NCBI GenBank assembly: GCA_900756545.1
Contig: CAAEKO010000009.1
Span: 1-15,050, forward strand
Direction of reading: 5' to 3'
From: Clostridia bacterium
GTDB lineage: Bacteria; Bacillota; Clostridia; UBA1381
DNA length: 15,050 nt
The position numbers and the translations under genes were made by a program. Shown one piece after another: positions 8,180-15,003 of this stretch. Positions within the stretch are counted from its first letter, which is position 1; each line of letters opens with the position of its first letter. The notes beneath the pieces are model-generated. The model saw nothing but the letters and a program-made list of their open reading frames with translations. It was not told the DNA's origin and made no database searches.

Positions 8180-8222
8180 GCTCTCGAACTTAGGTATATG
8201 CTTAGGTTTGAGGGCTTTTTTT
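8180..8222 (+). terminator. Rho-independent terminator of the retron operon
   Basis: An imperfect stem of 8180-8193 with 8201-8215 (several G-U pairs), followed by seven T. It lies about 50 nt after the reverse transcriptase stop and closes the unit. Confidence 0.78.
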
Positions 8223-8302
8223 ATTATTTAAATTTTTATGCCCGAAACTTTGTTTATTAACTTTCTACTTAACAGGAATGCTCCAATTTTATATTTGTTT
8301 TT

Positions 8303-8674
8303 TCATCGAACAAAATTGACGGAAAATCTAGAACTCCTTGAAAAGTCAGTTTCATCTAATTTCCCACAGACGGGAATATTTTGGCGGTATATCCCGTTCC
8401 TTGCAATAGGCACACGCTCCGGCATCCAAGCGGCCAGTCCGGCTCTGAATTTATTGCCATTTGAGTGTCCAAAAGTGGCAATCGGTACATTGACAAGCTC
8501 AAGATGTCCTTGGATATCCTGGGCGGTGGTCGGTGCGCTGTTCGTGTTTATGATAGCTTGAACTGTGCTGAATACATATCCAGTTTCGCTGTAGAGCCGC
8601 TCTTCTGCAAATGATGGGACGATCATTTGCGTCATGAGCGCCATGGCGGCTAAAATGGAACATATCTTTTTCAT
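8303..8674 (-). CDS. Small secreted protein, unknown
   Basis: A 123-residue product with a clear signal peptide (MKKICSILAAMALMTQMIVPSFA, then EE). The start has AGAGGAG about 8 nt upstream on the minus strand, and an extended -10 (TGATAAAAT) is visible further up, so the front end looks like a real, expressed gene. The rest (GYVFSTVQAIINTNSAPTTA.., GHLELVNVPIATFGHSNGNK..) matches no family I recognise. The last 20 or so residues are polar and look unlike a folded domain end, so a C-terminal truncation is possible. It faces the retron terminator tail to tail and lies downstream of the AraC regulator on the same strand, 165 bp away. Confidence 0.6.
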   Translation of the reverse strand: MKKICSILAAMALMTQMIVPSFAEERLYSETGYVFSTVQAIINTNSAPTTAQDIQGHLELVNVPIATFGHSNGNKFRAGLAAWMPERVPIARNGIYRQNIPVCGKLDETDFSRSSRFSVNFVR

Positions 8675-8838
8675 AATTCACACTCCTCTGCATTTTGCTA
8701 ATTCGATTTTATCAAAAGCAGAGCAGCTAAAAAAGTGACAATTTCAACGATTGCTACAAAAATTACGTGAAATTTGTTATAAATACATAATTATTTCCCA
8801 TGAAAATTAGAATTACACGTTAAAATTAATAAAAGCCA

Positions 8839-9708
8839 TCAATCCTTCACGACTTTTAAACCTTGATTCCGCAGCAACGCGGCACGGTACGCTTTTGGAG
8901 AGATACCAGTCTGGTTTTTAAAAATACGTTCAAAATGCGTTATGTTTCTAAATCCTACCGAAGTGGAGATTGCCTGTATTTTTACCGTGTTATCGGAAAG
9001 CAGCCGTTTTGCGGCTTCAATGCGCTGTGCGTTCAGATACTTTATAAAAGGAATTCCGGAATACTTTCTGAAATTTCTGGAAAGGTGGCCTTCGCTCATT
9101 CCAAATTCCCGGGCGACTGCGGGCAGGGACAGGGGATCGTTGTAGTGGTTCTGTATAAATTGCATGACTTGCCTGATACGGGTTTGCATGGAGCCGGCGT
9201 TGGGGAGGACAACGGCAGGAGCGCTGTTTGTCAGTTTGGTAAGCTCAAGCAAGAGAGCGCAGAGGTACGTCTTCTCAATTTCGCGGCAGAACGCGGGACA
9301 GCCTTCTGCGTCCAGCAGAGTGAAAAGGAGCTGGCGGATAATTCTGTATTGGTAATAATCCAAAGGAATGACAGGAGTCTGAAAACAACGCAGGATATCC
9401 TGTGACAGGAAGGCTGCTATATTATTGATATAATCCGCAGAAATATTGACCAATATTCTGGTTTGAGATTCCTCCGCCGCACAAATTGTTTTGTGCGGAA
9501 CGAAGGGTTTAATCAAAACGATGTTTTCAGGAGTGAGCGTATAGGCGGCGGCGTCCAAAATCAATGTGCGGGTGCCGTTTAACAGGTATAGAATTTCATA
9601 GTGTGCGTGATAATGGGAATGCTGCATGGACGTATCGCCCTTGTATAACATTTTTTCAATGCTGAAATCAGAATGCGGCCGCATGATGTCATTGCTGAAT
9701 TGACGCAT
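8839..9708 (-). CDS. AraC-family transcription regulator with cupin sensor domain
   Basis: A 289-residue protein. The N-terminal part (about 20-95) has the AraC cupin look: HSHYHAHYEILYLLNGTRTL, then TPENIVLIKPFVPH. The C-terminal part (about 176-279) holds two helix-turn-helix units, LSLPAVAREFGMSEGHLSRNFRK and KIQAISTSVGFRNITHFERIFKNQ, ending in TGISPKAYR. Length is normal for the family. GAGGTG lies 8 nt before the start on the minus strand, and a near-consensus SigA promoter sits above it. The divergent GH105 gene makes it the likely sugar-sensing activator of that gene, with an unsaturated pectin-derived or related oligosaccharide as the natural inducer (inference). Confidence 0.95.
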   Translation of the reverse strand: MRQFSNDIMRPHSDFSIEKMLYKGDTSMQHSHYHAHYEILYLLNGTRTLILDAAAYTLTPENIVLIKPFVPHKTICAAEESQTRILVNISADYINNIAAFLSQDILRCFQTPVIPLDYYQYRIIRQLLFTLLDAEGCPAFCREIEKTYLCALLLELTKLTNSAPAVVLPNAGSMQTRIRQVMQFIQNHYNDPLSLPAVAREFGMSEGHLSRNFRKYSGIPFIKYLNAQRIEAAKRLLSDNTVKIQAISTSVGFRNITHFERIFKNQTGISPKAYRAALLRNQGLKVVKD

Positions 9709-9727
9709 TTTAAATCACCTCAGGTTT

Positions 9728-9756
9728 ATTATGGAAAAAATATTCATTATTGTCAA
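9728..9756 (-). promoter_or_regulatory. SigA promoter of the AraC regulator
   Basis: On the minus strand TTGACA (9756 down to 9751), 17 bp, then CATAAT (9733 down to 9728): 6/6 and 5/6 to consensus. It starts transcription just before the regulator's ribosome binding site. Confidence 0.75.
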
Positions 9757-9763
9757 TAGAAAT

Positions 9764-9809
9764 ATCATAAAATGTATATTTTTTCGGCAAAAAAATCATA
9801 AATTGTATA
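9764..9809. promoter_or_regulatory. Paired direct repeat, probable AraC-type operator
   Basis: ATCATAAAATGTATA (9764-9778) and ATCATAAATTGTATA (9795-9809) match at 14 of 15 positions with a 31-bp period, about three helical turns. The second copy reaches the -35 region of the GH105 promoter and the first lies just above the -35 of the regulator. Direct repeats next to a weak -35 are the standard layout for AraC-type activation. Confidence 0.65.
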
Positions 9810-9836
9810 GAGTTTTTTGTGAGAATATGCTATACT
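9808..9836 (+). promoter_or_regulatory. GH105 promoter with extended -10 and weak -35
   Basis: TATACT at 9831-9836 is preceded by TG at 9828-9829 (extended -10). The hexamer 17 bp upstream, TAGAGT (9808-9813), is far from TTGACA, fitting a promoter that needs an activator bound at the repeats directly above. Confidence 0.55.
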
Positions 9837-9864
9837 TAAAAAGAGCAATAAAGGAGGAACAGGG

Positions 9865-10929
9865 ATGAACCGTTTAGAACTTGTAGAAAAAATAAAATTG
9901 GTGTCTGAAAGGATGAAATCAATACAAAACGATTCGGTAGACGAAGTTTGTAAAATTGGAATTATAGATATTAATAACTGGGAATGGGCGCAGGGTGTGG
10001 GATTGTATGGCCTGTTCCGCTATTATGAGTATTGCGGCGAACAGCAGGAGTTGGATTGGATTTGCAGATGGATTGACCGAAATCTGGAAAAAGGCTTGCC
10101 GGAGCGGAATATCAATACAGTGGCGCCGTTGTACACAGTGGCGCAGGTCTATGAACAGACAAACGATGCGCGTTACATACAAGTTTGCAGAGAGTGGGCT
10201 AAGTGGGTAATGGAGGGGCTGGATCGGACGAAATTCGGCGGATTCCAGCACGTTGTCAGCGATGGAAAAAACCACATGCAGTTATGGGACGATACGCTGT
10301 TCATGACGGTACTGTTTTTGGCGAAAATGGGTGTCATAGAACGAAACGAAGCGTATATAAAGGAATGTGAGCGCCAGTTTTTGCTGCATGCGCAATATCT
10401 GGCAGACCGTAAAACTGGGCTATGGTTTCATGGCTGGACCTTTGACGGGAACCACAATTTTGCCGATGCGCGCTGGGCGCGGGGGAATTGCTGGATTACC
10501 GCGTTTGTCCCTGATTTTTTGGATTTGACGGGGATTGCTTGCGGGGCGCGGGATTTTATGATTGATATGCTACAGGCGCAGGCGGAGGCACTGTGCAGAT
10601 ATCAGGATGAAGGCGGTATGTGGCACACGCTTCTGGATGATAAAAGCTCCTATGTTGAGACGTCTGCGACTGCGGGCTTTGCCTATGGAATATTAAAAAG
10701 CGTGCGGCTGGGGATTCTGGATCAAAGTTATCTGAAGCCGGCGCTGAAGGCGGCAGAGACGGTTATGAAGCAGATTGATACGGATGGAACGGTGCTGCAG
10801 GTTTCGTATGGAACGGGTATGGGGAAAACCTTGCAGGATTACCGGGATATTCCCATATGCCCCATGACATATGGGCAGGCGCTTGTCATTATGATGCTGG
10901 CTGAACTTTTAAACCATATAAGGGATTGA
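9865..10929 (+). CDS. GH105 unsaturated glucuronyl/rhamnogalacturonyl hydrolase
   Basis: A 354-residue cytoplasmic enzyme (no signal peptide) of the GH105 (YteR/YesR) alpha/alpha-barrel family, which removes the 4,5-unsaturated uronic acid left on pectin fragments by polysaccharide lyases. Hallmarks are WEWAQGVGLYGL (39-50), MQLWDDTLFM (138-147, with D143 at the position of the YteR catalytic Asp), GLWFHGW (185-191), ADARWARGNCW (200-210, the usual WGRGNGW in variant form) and SATAGFAYG. Length is normal. AAAGGAGG sits 6-7 nt before ATG 9865. It is divergent from the AraC regulator and followed by its own terminator, so it is a one-gene unit. The exact substrate (rhamnogalacturonan or another lyase product) cannot be read from sequence alone. 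Confidence 0.93.
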   Translation: MNRLELVEKIKLVSERMKSIQNDSVDEVCKIGIIDINNWEWAQGVGLYGLFRYYEYCGEQQELDWICRWIDRNLEKGLPERNINTVAPLYTVAQVYEQTNDARYIQVCREWAKWVMEGLDRTKFGGFQHVVSDGKNHMQLWDDTLFMTVLFLAKMGVIERNEAYIKECERQFLLHAQYLADRKTGLWFHGWTFDGNHNFADARWARGNCWITAFVPDFLDLTGIACGARDFMIDMLQAQAEALCRYQDEGGMWHTLLDDKSSYVETSATAGFAYGILKSVRLGILDQSYLKPALKAAETVMKQIDTDGTVLQVSYGTGMGKTLQDYRDIPICPMTYGQALVIMMLAELLNHIRD

Positions 10930-11004
10930 CGTGACAAAATAGAAGGAATAAATGGGCAGAAAGGCTATAGAAATTAATATGTTAAATTGAAAAGATAATT
11001 TCAG

Positions 11005-11036
11005 AACACCAGAAGCTGATTAGCTTCTGGTGTTTT
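11005..11036 (+). terminator. Terminator after GH105
   Basis: A perfect 13-bp stem (11005-11017 with 11022-11034) with a GATT loop, followed by a short T-rich stretch. Confidence 0.8.
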
Positions 11037-11102
11037 ACGTTTAATAATTAGAAAAAGATTGCGGCATATAGTGGAAAATAAACTAAATTTCGACAAATTT
11101 TA

Positions 11103-11131
11103 TGGACATCAGGACGGTGGTGTGATATAAT
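11103..11131 (+). promoter_or_regulatory. SigA promoter of the ECF sigma operon
   Basis: TGGACA (11103-11108), 17 bp, then TATAAT (11126-11131) with TG at 11123-11124. It is a strong vegetative-type promoter, so the sigma/anti-sigma operon need not be self-activated. Confidence 0.8.
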
Positions 11132-11154
11132 ATTGGTACACGCCGATATTATAT
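11125..11154. repeat. Inverted repeat covering the -10 of the sigma operon
   Basis: ATATAATATTGG (11125-11136) pairs with the strand at 11143-11154 (12 bp with one T-G) around TACACG. The left arm contains the TATAAT box, so a protein bound here would block the promoter; alternatively the RNA forms a 5' hairpin. Confidence 0.55.
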
Positions 11155-11219
11155 AGCCAATGCGCTATAACCAGGCGGCAAAGACTTAACAAAAGAAAAC
11201 CGAGAGGATTGGATGCTAA

Positions 11220-11768
11220 ATGTTTTTCGCTGCGATAGAGAATGCCGACGATTCGTTAAAGGTAGAAAGACTATATTATCAATATCGGAAGCTGATGTAC
11301 AAGGAAGCATACGCTATTTTGAAAGATAATCATTTTGCGGAAGATGCGGTTGACGAGTCATTTATCCGCATAATTAACAATCTGCACAAAATAGATGAAA
11401 GCAACATCCCCCGCACGAGGAACTTTCTGGTTATTATATGCCGAAATGTTGCGAAGGACATGTATAAATCACGGATATATCTGAACTCAGGAGACGACTT
11501 GTCTGACGATATCACGAATGAGGAAGCAGGCGTCTTTTCCGATCCATCGGATGTTGTTATCGATAAGGACTCAGCCAAGCTGCTTATAAGCGCGATCGAA
11601 AATTTAGATCCGATTTACCGGGACGTATTCCTGTTAAAGCGGGTACACGGACTAAGCCGTGAGGAAATTTCGGTGATTTTTGGAATTAGTGTGGAAACCG
11701 TTAAAAAAAGGCTGTTGCGTGCGAAGATCAAAATCGTGAGTTCCTTGGAAAAGGAGGGAATAAAATGA
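11220..11768 (+). CDS. ECF-type RNA polymerase sigma factor
   Basis: A 182-residue sigma-70 family protein with only regions 2 and 4. Region 2 (about 17-85) includes YYQYRKLMYKEAYAILKDNHFAEDAVDESFIRI and the helix with RNFLVIICRNVAKDMYK. Region 4 (about 125-177) has LDPIYRDVFLLKRVHGLSREEISVIFGISVETVKKRLLRAKIKI, a good helix-turn-helix. It would direct polymerase to a stress-type promoter set, most likely including the elements found at 12449 and 12966. A GAGAGG site lies about 12 nt before ATG 11220, a little far; the nearer ATG at 11213 is out of frame. Its stop overlaps the next start (ATGA), showing translational coupling with the anti-sigma gene. Confidence 0.95.
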   Translation: MFFAAIENADDSLKVERLYYQYRKLMYKEAYAILKDNHFAEDAVDESFIRIINNLHKIDESNIPRTRNFLVIICRNVAKDMYKSRIYLNSGDDLSDDITNEEAGVFSDPSDVVIDKDSAKLLISAIENLDPIYRDVFLLKRVHGLSREEISVIFGISVETVKKRLLRAKIKIVSSLEKEGIK

Positions 11769-12442
11769 GAGACGAAGCATTAGATAAAGCCTTGGAAGCC
11801 ATTCTGGATGATGCGGCGGTCATGGCGGACGAGAAAATCGGCGAAGCGCTTTGTGACCCAGAGGAGGATATTCAGTTCTCGGCGGAAAGTGAACAAAGAA
11901 TGAAAAAACTATTCAAGCGGGAACGCAGAAAGCTGCGGATGAAACGGCTTCGGAAATCTTCAAAATGGACGGCTTGCGTCTTACTGGCGGTCATAGTCGT
12001 CTCCGGTGTGACAATTTTCAGTGTGAGTGCATGGCGCGTAAGATTTTTGAATTTTATTCTTGATATTGGACAGCCAAACACAGATTACAGCTTTGGAGAC
12101 GAGCAGGATCACTCATATTCAGATGATGAAATCACGCTGGGATATATACCGGATGGATTTAAAATGGCAGCGAATAAATCCAACTCTAAGTCGATTTTTC
12201 TAAGGTTTGAAAGTGAAAATCAATATTTTCATTTCTCTATTATAAGCTTAGAAGGACGTTCCAGTTTGGATACTGAAAATGGAACTGCCGAAAGAATCAA
12301 GATAAATGGCTATGAAGCCTATTATACATCAAATCAAAATATCAACACTTTGATCTGGTATAATGATAAAGGCGGTTTTAGTTTGATTGGCAATATATCT
12401 CGAAAGGAAATGATAGAAATAGCGGAAAATGTAAAAAGATGA
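11765..12442 (+). CDS. Membrane anti-sigma factor, DUF4367 type
   Basis: A 225-residue protein with an acidic/helical cytoplasmic N-terminus (1-60), a strongly basic stretch, one transmembrane segment (about 67-89, KWTACVLLAVIVVSGVTIFSVSA) and an outer domain of about 130 residues. The outer domain has LGYIPDGFKM, YFHFSIISLEG, KINGYEAYYTSNQ and NTLIWYNDKGGFSLIGNISRKEMIEIAENV, the DUF4367 pattern. The gene overlaps the sigma gene by 4 bp. The usual role is to hold the sigma factor at the membrane until an external signal acts on the outer domain. The signal is unknown. Confidence 0.88.
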   Translation: MRDEALDKALEAILDDAAVMADEKIGEALCDPEEDIQFSAESEQRMKKLFKRERRKLRMKRLRKSSKWTACVLLAVIVVSGVTIFSVSAWRVRFLNFILDIGQPNTDYSFGDEQDHSYSDDEITLGYIPDGFKMAANKSNSKSIFLRFESENQYFHFSIISLEGRSSLDTENGTAERIKINGYEAYYTSNQNINTLIWYNDKGGFSLIGNISRKEMIEIAENVKR

Positions 12443-12448
12443 TGTAGT

Positions 12449-12484
12449 TTGTCCCCTTTTCCTCTTTTAATAGGTTATATATAT
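12449..12484 (+). promoter_or_regulatory. Putative ECF promoter, copy 1 (drives the secreted protein)
   Basis: TTGTCCCCTTTT (12449-12460), 12 nt, then GGTTATATAT (12473-12482), directly before the ribosome binding site of the secreted-protein gene and 7 bp after the anti-sigma stop. The same two blocks with the same spacing recur at 12966. It is not a SigA-type sequence, and the adjacent ECF sigma factor is the natural candidate. Confidence 0.6.
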
Positions 12485-12511
12485 GAAAACTTATTAAAGG
12501 AGGATTTTTTT

Positions 12512-12955
12512 ATGAAAAAATCAATGTTTAAAAAGGCAGCGGCTTTAACAATGGCGATATCCCTTTGTTTAGGGATTTCCACGACAGGGGTTTTTGCTCA
12601 AAACACTTCCAACTCTACAGATAGTGGTGAAATTATGCCATTAAATATTGCTATTGCAAGAACATATAACAACCTTACATTGGGGGCTTTGGGAAAGCTG
12701 ACATGTGAGGGCCAGACAGAAACGCAGGACGGGTATAATGCAGGTGTCTTTGTGGAACTCCAGCAGTATGACGGTGGTTGGAATACGATAAAAACATGGA
12801 CAGACGCTGATTATGTTTATGCAGCGGTTGAAGAAGATTATTATGTGGAAAAGGGATATTCCTATCGGCTGAAACTGACGCACAGCGCGTATAACACGAA
12901 TTGGGTTCTTGTTGAATCTTTTGTAAAATATAGCAAGGTTGTAGATTATAAGTAA
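12512..12955 (+). CDS. Small secreted protein, DUF6147-like
   Basis: A 147-residue product starting at ATG 12512, chosen because AAAGGAGG (12496-12503) stands 8 nt before it; an upstream in-frame start at 12449 has no such site and lies in the promoter. A signal peptide (MKKSMFKKAAALTMAISLCL.., cut after GVFA) precedes a mature part of about 118 residues rich in aromatic and Thr residues (EIMPLNIAIARTYNNLTLGA, GYNAGVFVELQQYDGGWNTI, GYSYRLKLTHSAYN). It resembles the DUF6147 group of Clostridia, predicted to be a small beta-sandwich; function is unknown. Placed directly behind the sigma/anti-sigma pair and its putative ECF promoter, it is a likely target of that sigma factor, perhaps in the cell-envelope response. 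Confidence 0.82.
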   Translation: MKKSMFKKAAALTMAISLCLGISTTGVFAQNTSNSTDSGEIMPLNIAIARTYNNLTLGALGKLTCEGQTETQDGYNAGVFVELQQYDGGWNTIKTWTDADYVYAAVEEDYYVEKGYSYRLKLTHSAYNTNWVLVESFVKYSKVVDYK

Positions 12956-12965
12956 TTTAAAAAAA

Positions 12966-13028
12966 TTGTCCCCTTTTGTAGTTCTTTGCGGTTATATATG
13001 TGAAGGGCTTAAAGGAGGGGATTCCATT
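12966..13028 (+). promoter_or_regulatory. Putative ECF promoter and leader, copy 2 (no gene)
   Basis: TTGTCCCCTTTT (12966-12977), 12 nt, then GGTTATATAT (12990-12999), then AAAGGAGGGG (13011-13020). This repeats the copy 1 arrangement up to the ribosome binding site. Where a start codon is expected the sequence reads CCATTGGGCTAA: only a TTG, followed at once by a stop. No reading frame of the secreted-protein type follows, so this is an orphan leader, either a remnant of a duplicated gene or the promoter of a short RNA ending at the terminator near 13290. Confidence 0.55.
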
Positions 13029-13241
13029 GGGCTAATAATCAAATCTAATCATAATACTAAAATTTAAAAATAAGCGGTTAAGAAAATGGTGTTCTCTTAA
13101 ATGGGAACAGGGGAAGATAGATATTTATAACAAACAGATGGAATGTAGAGTGGGACAATCTATGGGAGAATAGCAGTTTAAGGTGGAAAAGCTGTATTAG
13201 TTCCTTTTAGAAAAACGGAAATTCCATAAGGATGTGCGATT

Positions 13242-13290
13242 AAGATGATGTGGAATCGGATAGAAATATTCGAGAACACATCATTTTTTT
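13242..13290 (+). terminator. Terminator-like hairpin
   Basis: ATGATGTG (13245-13252) pairs with CACATCAT (13277-13284), with flanking A-T pairs and an inner GAAT/ATTC stem, and a run of seven T follows. It lies about 250 nt after the orphan promoter. The stretch 13031-13241 between them holds no recognisable gene. Confidence 0.7.
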
Positions 13291-13361
13291 AGCGAATTTA
13301 GTTGCTAAACAGGCAGATAGCTGCATATACATTAATATCTACCGGGAAAGGGGCGATAGAA

Positions 13362-13778
13362 ATGAAATATATTTTGAAATATTTTGTACTATTTACAATA
13401 GGCGGGATTTTATTTAATCTTGTGGAGATTTTATGGCGGGGGTACAGCTATCCAGAGATGACTGTGGTCGGCGGAATATGTTTTGTTTTCATCGGCGCGA
13501 TTAACGAGCTTTTTCCGTGGGACATGGCGCTGGCAAGCCAAATGCTGATTTCTGCCCTGGCGGTAACCAGTGTGGAGCTTGCGGCTGGGTTGATATTAAA
13601 CGTCTATCTTCATTTGGGGATATGGGATTACTCGGCGCAATGCTATAATTTCATGGGACAGATTTGTCTGTTATACTTTAATTTATGGTTCTTGCTTTCG
13701 GCCATAGGCATATTTCTGGACGATTTGATCCGGTGGAAATTCTTTGGGGAGGAAAAACCAAGGTACAAATTTTTTTAG
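13362..13778 (+). CDS. Integral membrane protein, putative ABC-transporter type IV (PF06541-like)
   Basis: A 138-residue protein with about four membrane segments (about 5-22, 34-50, 59-80 and 99-120). ATG 13362 is preferred because AAAGGGG lies 8 nt upstream; an earlier in-frame start at 13302 has no site. The pattern GGILFNLVEILWRGYSYPEM, GGICFVFIGAINELFPW, VTSVELAAGLILN, GIWDYS, then GQICLLYFNLWFLLS and DDLIRW is that of the small membrane family annotated as putative ABC-transporter type IV, common in Clostridia and of unproven function. No ATPase gene is next to it, so a transport role is not supported here. Confidence 0.8.
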   Translation: MKYILKYFVLFTIGGILFNLVEILWRGYSYPEMTVVGGICFVFIGAINELFPWDMALASQMLISALAVTSVELAAGLILNVYLHLGIWDYSAQCYNFMGQICLLYFNLWFLLSAIGIFLDDLIRWKFFGEEKPRYKFF

Positions 13779-13838
13779 GGTCTTGATTTTTTGTTAATTT
13801 TGTGATAGTTTATATACATCTTCTCATAGGAGGGTAAC

Positions 13839-14579
13839 ATGAAGATCATCATTTCGCCGGCAAAGAAAATGAAGATAGATTCAGAAACGCTGGATGCATG
13901 CCATACCCCTGTTTTTATTGAAAAAGCCGACAAGCTCCGGAATTATTTGAAGGGGCTTTCTTATGATGAGCTGAAAAAACTGTTGTGCTGCAATGATACG
14001 ATTGCTGCGCTGAATTTCTCCCGTTACCAGGAAACGGATTTATACAGGCCTTCCAGCCCCGCGATCCTTTCCTATGATGGAATCCAGTATCAATATATGG
14101 CGCCGCAAGTATTTGAGGACAGTTATTTTTCATATGTGGACAAGCACTTGCGGATATTATCAGGGTTATATGGGATACTGCGGCCTTTAGACGGTGTTGT
14201 TCCCTACCGCCTGGAAATGCACGCCAGGTTAAGAACGTATTTTTGCCATGATTTATACGAGTATTGGGGGGACAGCATTTACAGGGAGCTAATTAAAGAC
14301 GATGATTTGATCCTGAATTTGGCGTCGAAGGAATACAGCCGGGTTATAGAGAAATATCTGACGCCGGATATACGATATATAACTTGTGTGTTCGGTGAAT
14401 TGGAGAATGACAGAATCCGGGAGAAGGGTGTATACGTGAAAATGGCCCGTGGCGAAATGGTACGGTTTATGGCTGAGAATGATGTCAAGGACATGGCGCA
14501 GATTAAAACCTTTGACCGGCTTGGATTCACATTTTGCGGTGCGTTATCTGATGAGAGCAGATTCGTATTCTTAAGATAA
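13839..14579 (+). CDS. yaaA: YaaA family peroxide-stress protein
   Basis: A 246-residue protein of the YaaA/DUF328/UPF0246 family. It begins MKIIISPAKKMKID, and contains ALNFSRYQETDLYRPSSPAI, GLYGILRPLDGVVPYRLEM, LINLASKEYS-type ILNLASKEYSRVI, and KMARGEMVRFMAEN before a C-terminal GFTFCGALSDESRFVFLR, all in family order and at full length. E. coli YaaA lowers intracellular free iron and so limits Fenton damage under peroxide stress; the fold is reported to bind DNA. AGGAGGG sits 6 nt before ATG 13839. A TTG-rich and TATATAC-containing stretch (13783-13817) before it may be its promoter, but the spacing is not ideal. Confidence 0.94.
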   Translation: MKIIISPAKKMKIDSETLDACHTPVFIEKADKLRNYLKGLSYDELKKLLCCNDTIAALNFSRYQETDLYRPSSPAILSYDGIQYQYMAPQVFEDSYFSYVDKHLRILSGLYGILRPLDGVVPYRLEMHARLRTYFCHDLYEYWGDSIYRELIKDDDLILNLASKEYSRVIEKYLTPDIRYITCVFGELENDRIREKGVYVKMARGEMVRFMAENDVKDMAQIKTFDRLGFTFCGALSDESRFVFLR

Positions 14580-14601
14580 TCAGAGGGGAGAAGACCGGAG
14601 T

Positions 14602-15003
14602 ATGGCAAAAGCAAAAATGTGCGTGGTTTTGAAAAGCAATATAGAAAGCGTCTGGGCTGTAGTGACGGATAACAGCCGATACGCTTGGCGCAGTGATTTG
14701 GAAAAAATCGAGACTTTGGATGCATGGAATTTTGTGGAGCAAACAAGAAACGGTGTGCAGACAAAGTTTACGATATTAGCCAAACAACCATATGCGCGCT
14801 ATGCATTTGATATGAAAAACGCCAATATACAGGGACATTGGACAGGGGTGTTTCGAAAAGTATCCGGTGGTACAGAAATTGAATTTACGGAAGAAGTAGT
14901 CGCAATGAATCCAATTATGAACTTGTTTGCAGGGATATATCTGAAAAGACAGCAAAAACAATATATCGCTGACTTGAGAAAAGCGCTTGGAGAAGAAACA
15001 TGA
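14602..15003 (+). CDS. SRPBCC (START-like) family protein
   Basis: A 133-residue soluble protein with the SRPBCC/polyketide-cyclase-like pattern: an opening beta strand and helix (VVLKSNIESVWAVVTDNSRYAWR), middle strands (TKFTILAKQPYARYAFDM, GHWTGVFRKVSGGTEIEFTEEV), and a long closing helix (LKRQQKQYIADLRKALGEET). These proteins hold a hydrophobic ligand in a deep cavity; the ligand is unknown here. It starts 22 bp after yaaA with GAGGGGAG about 11 nt before ATG 14602, and is probably co-transcribed with yaaA. Confidence 0.85.
   Translation: MAKAKMCVVLKSNIESVWAVVTDNSRYAWRSDLEKIETLDAWNFVEQTRNGVQTKFTILAKQPYARYAFDMKNANIQGHWTGVFRKVSGGTEIEFTEEVVAMNPIMNLFAGIYLKRQQKQYIADLRKALGEET

Noticed and set aside
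8238..8561. Plus-strand open frame behind the retron terminator
   Set aside because: It is the shadow of the minus-strand secreted-protein gene, which has a signal peptide and ribosome binding site.
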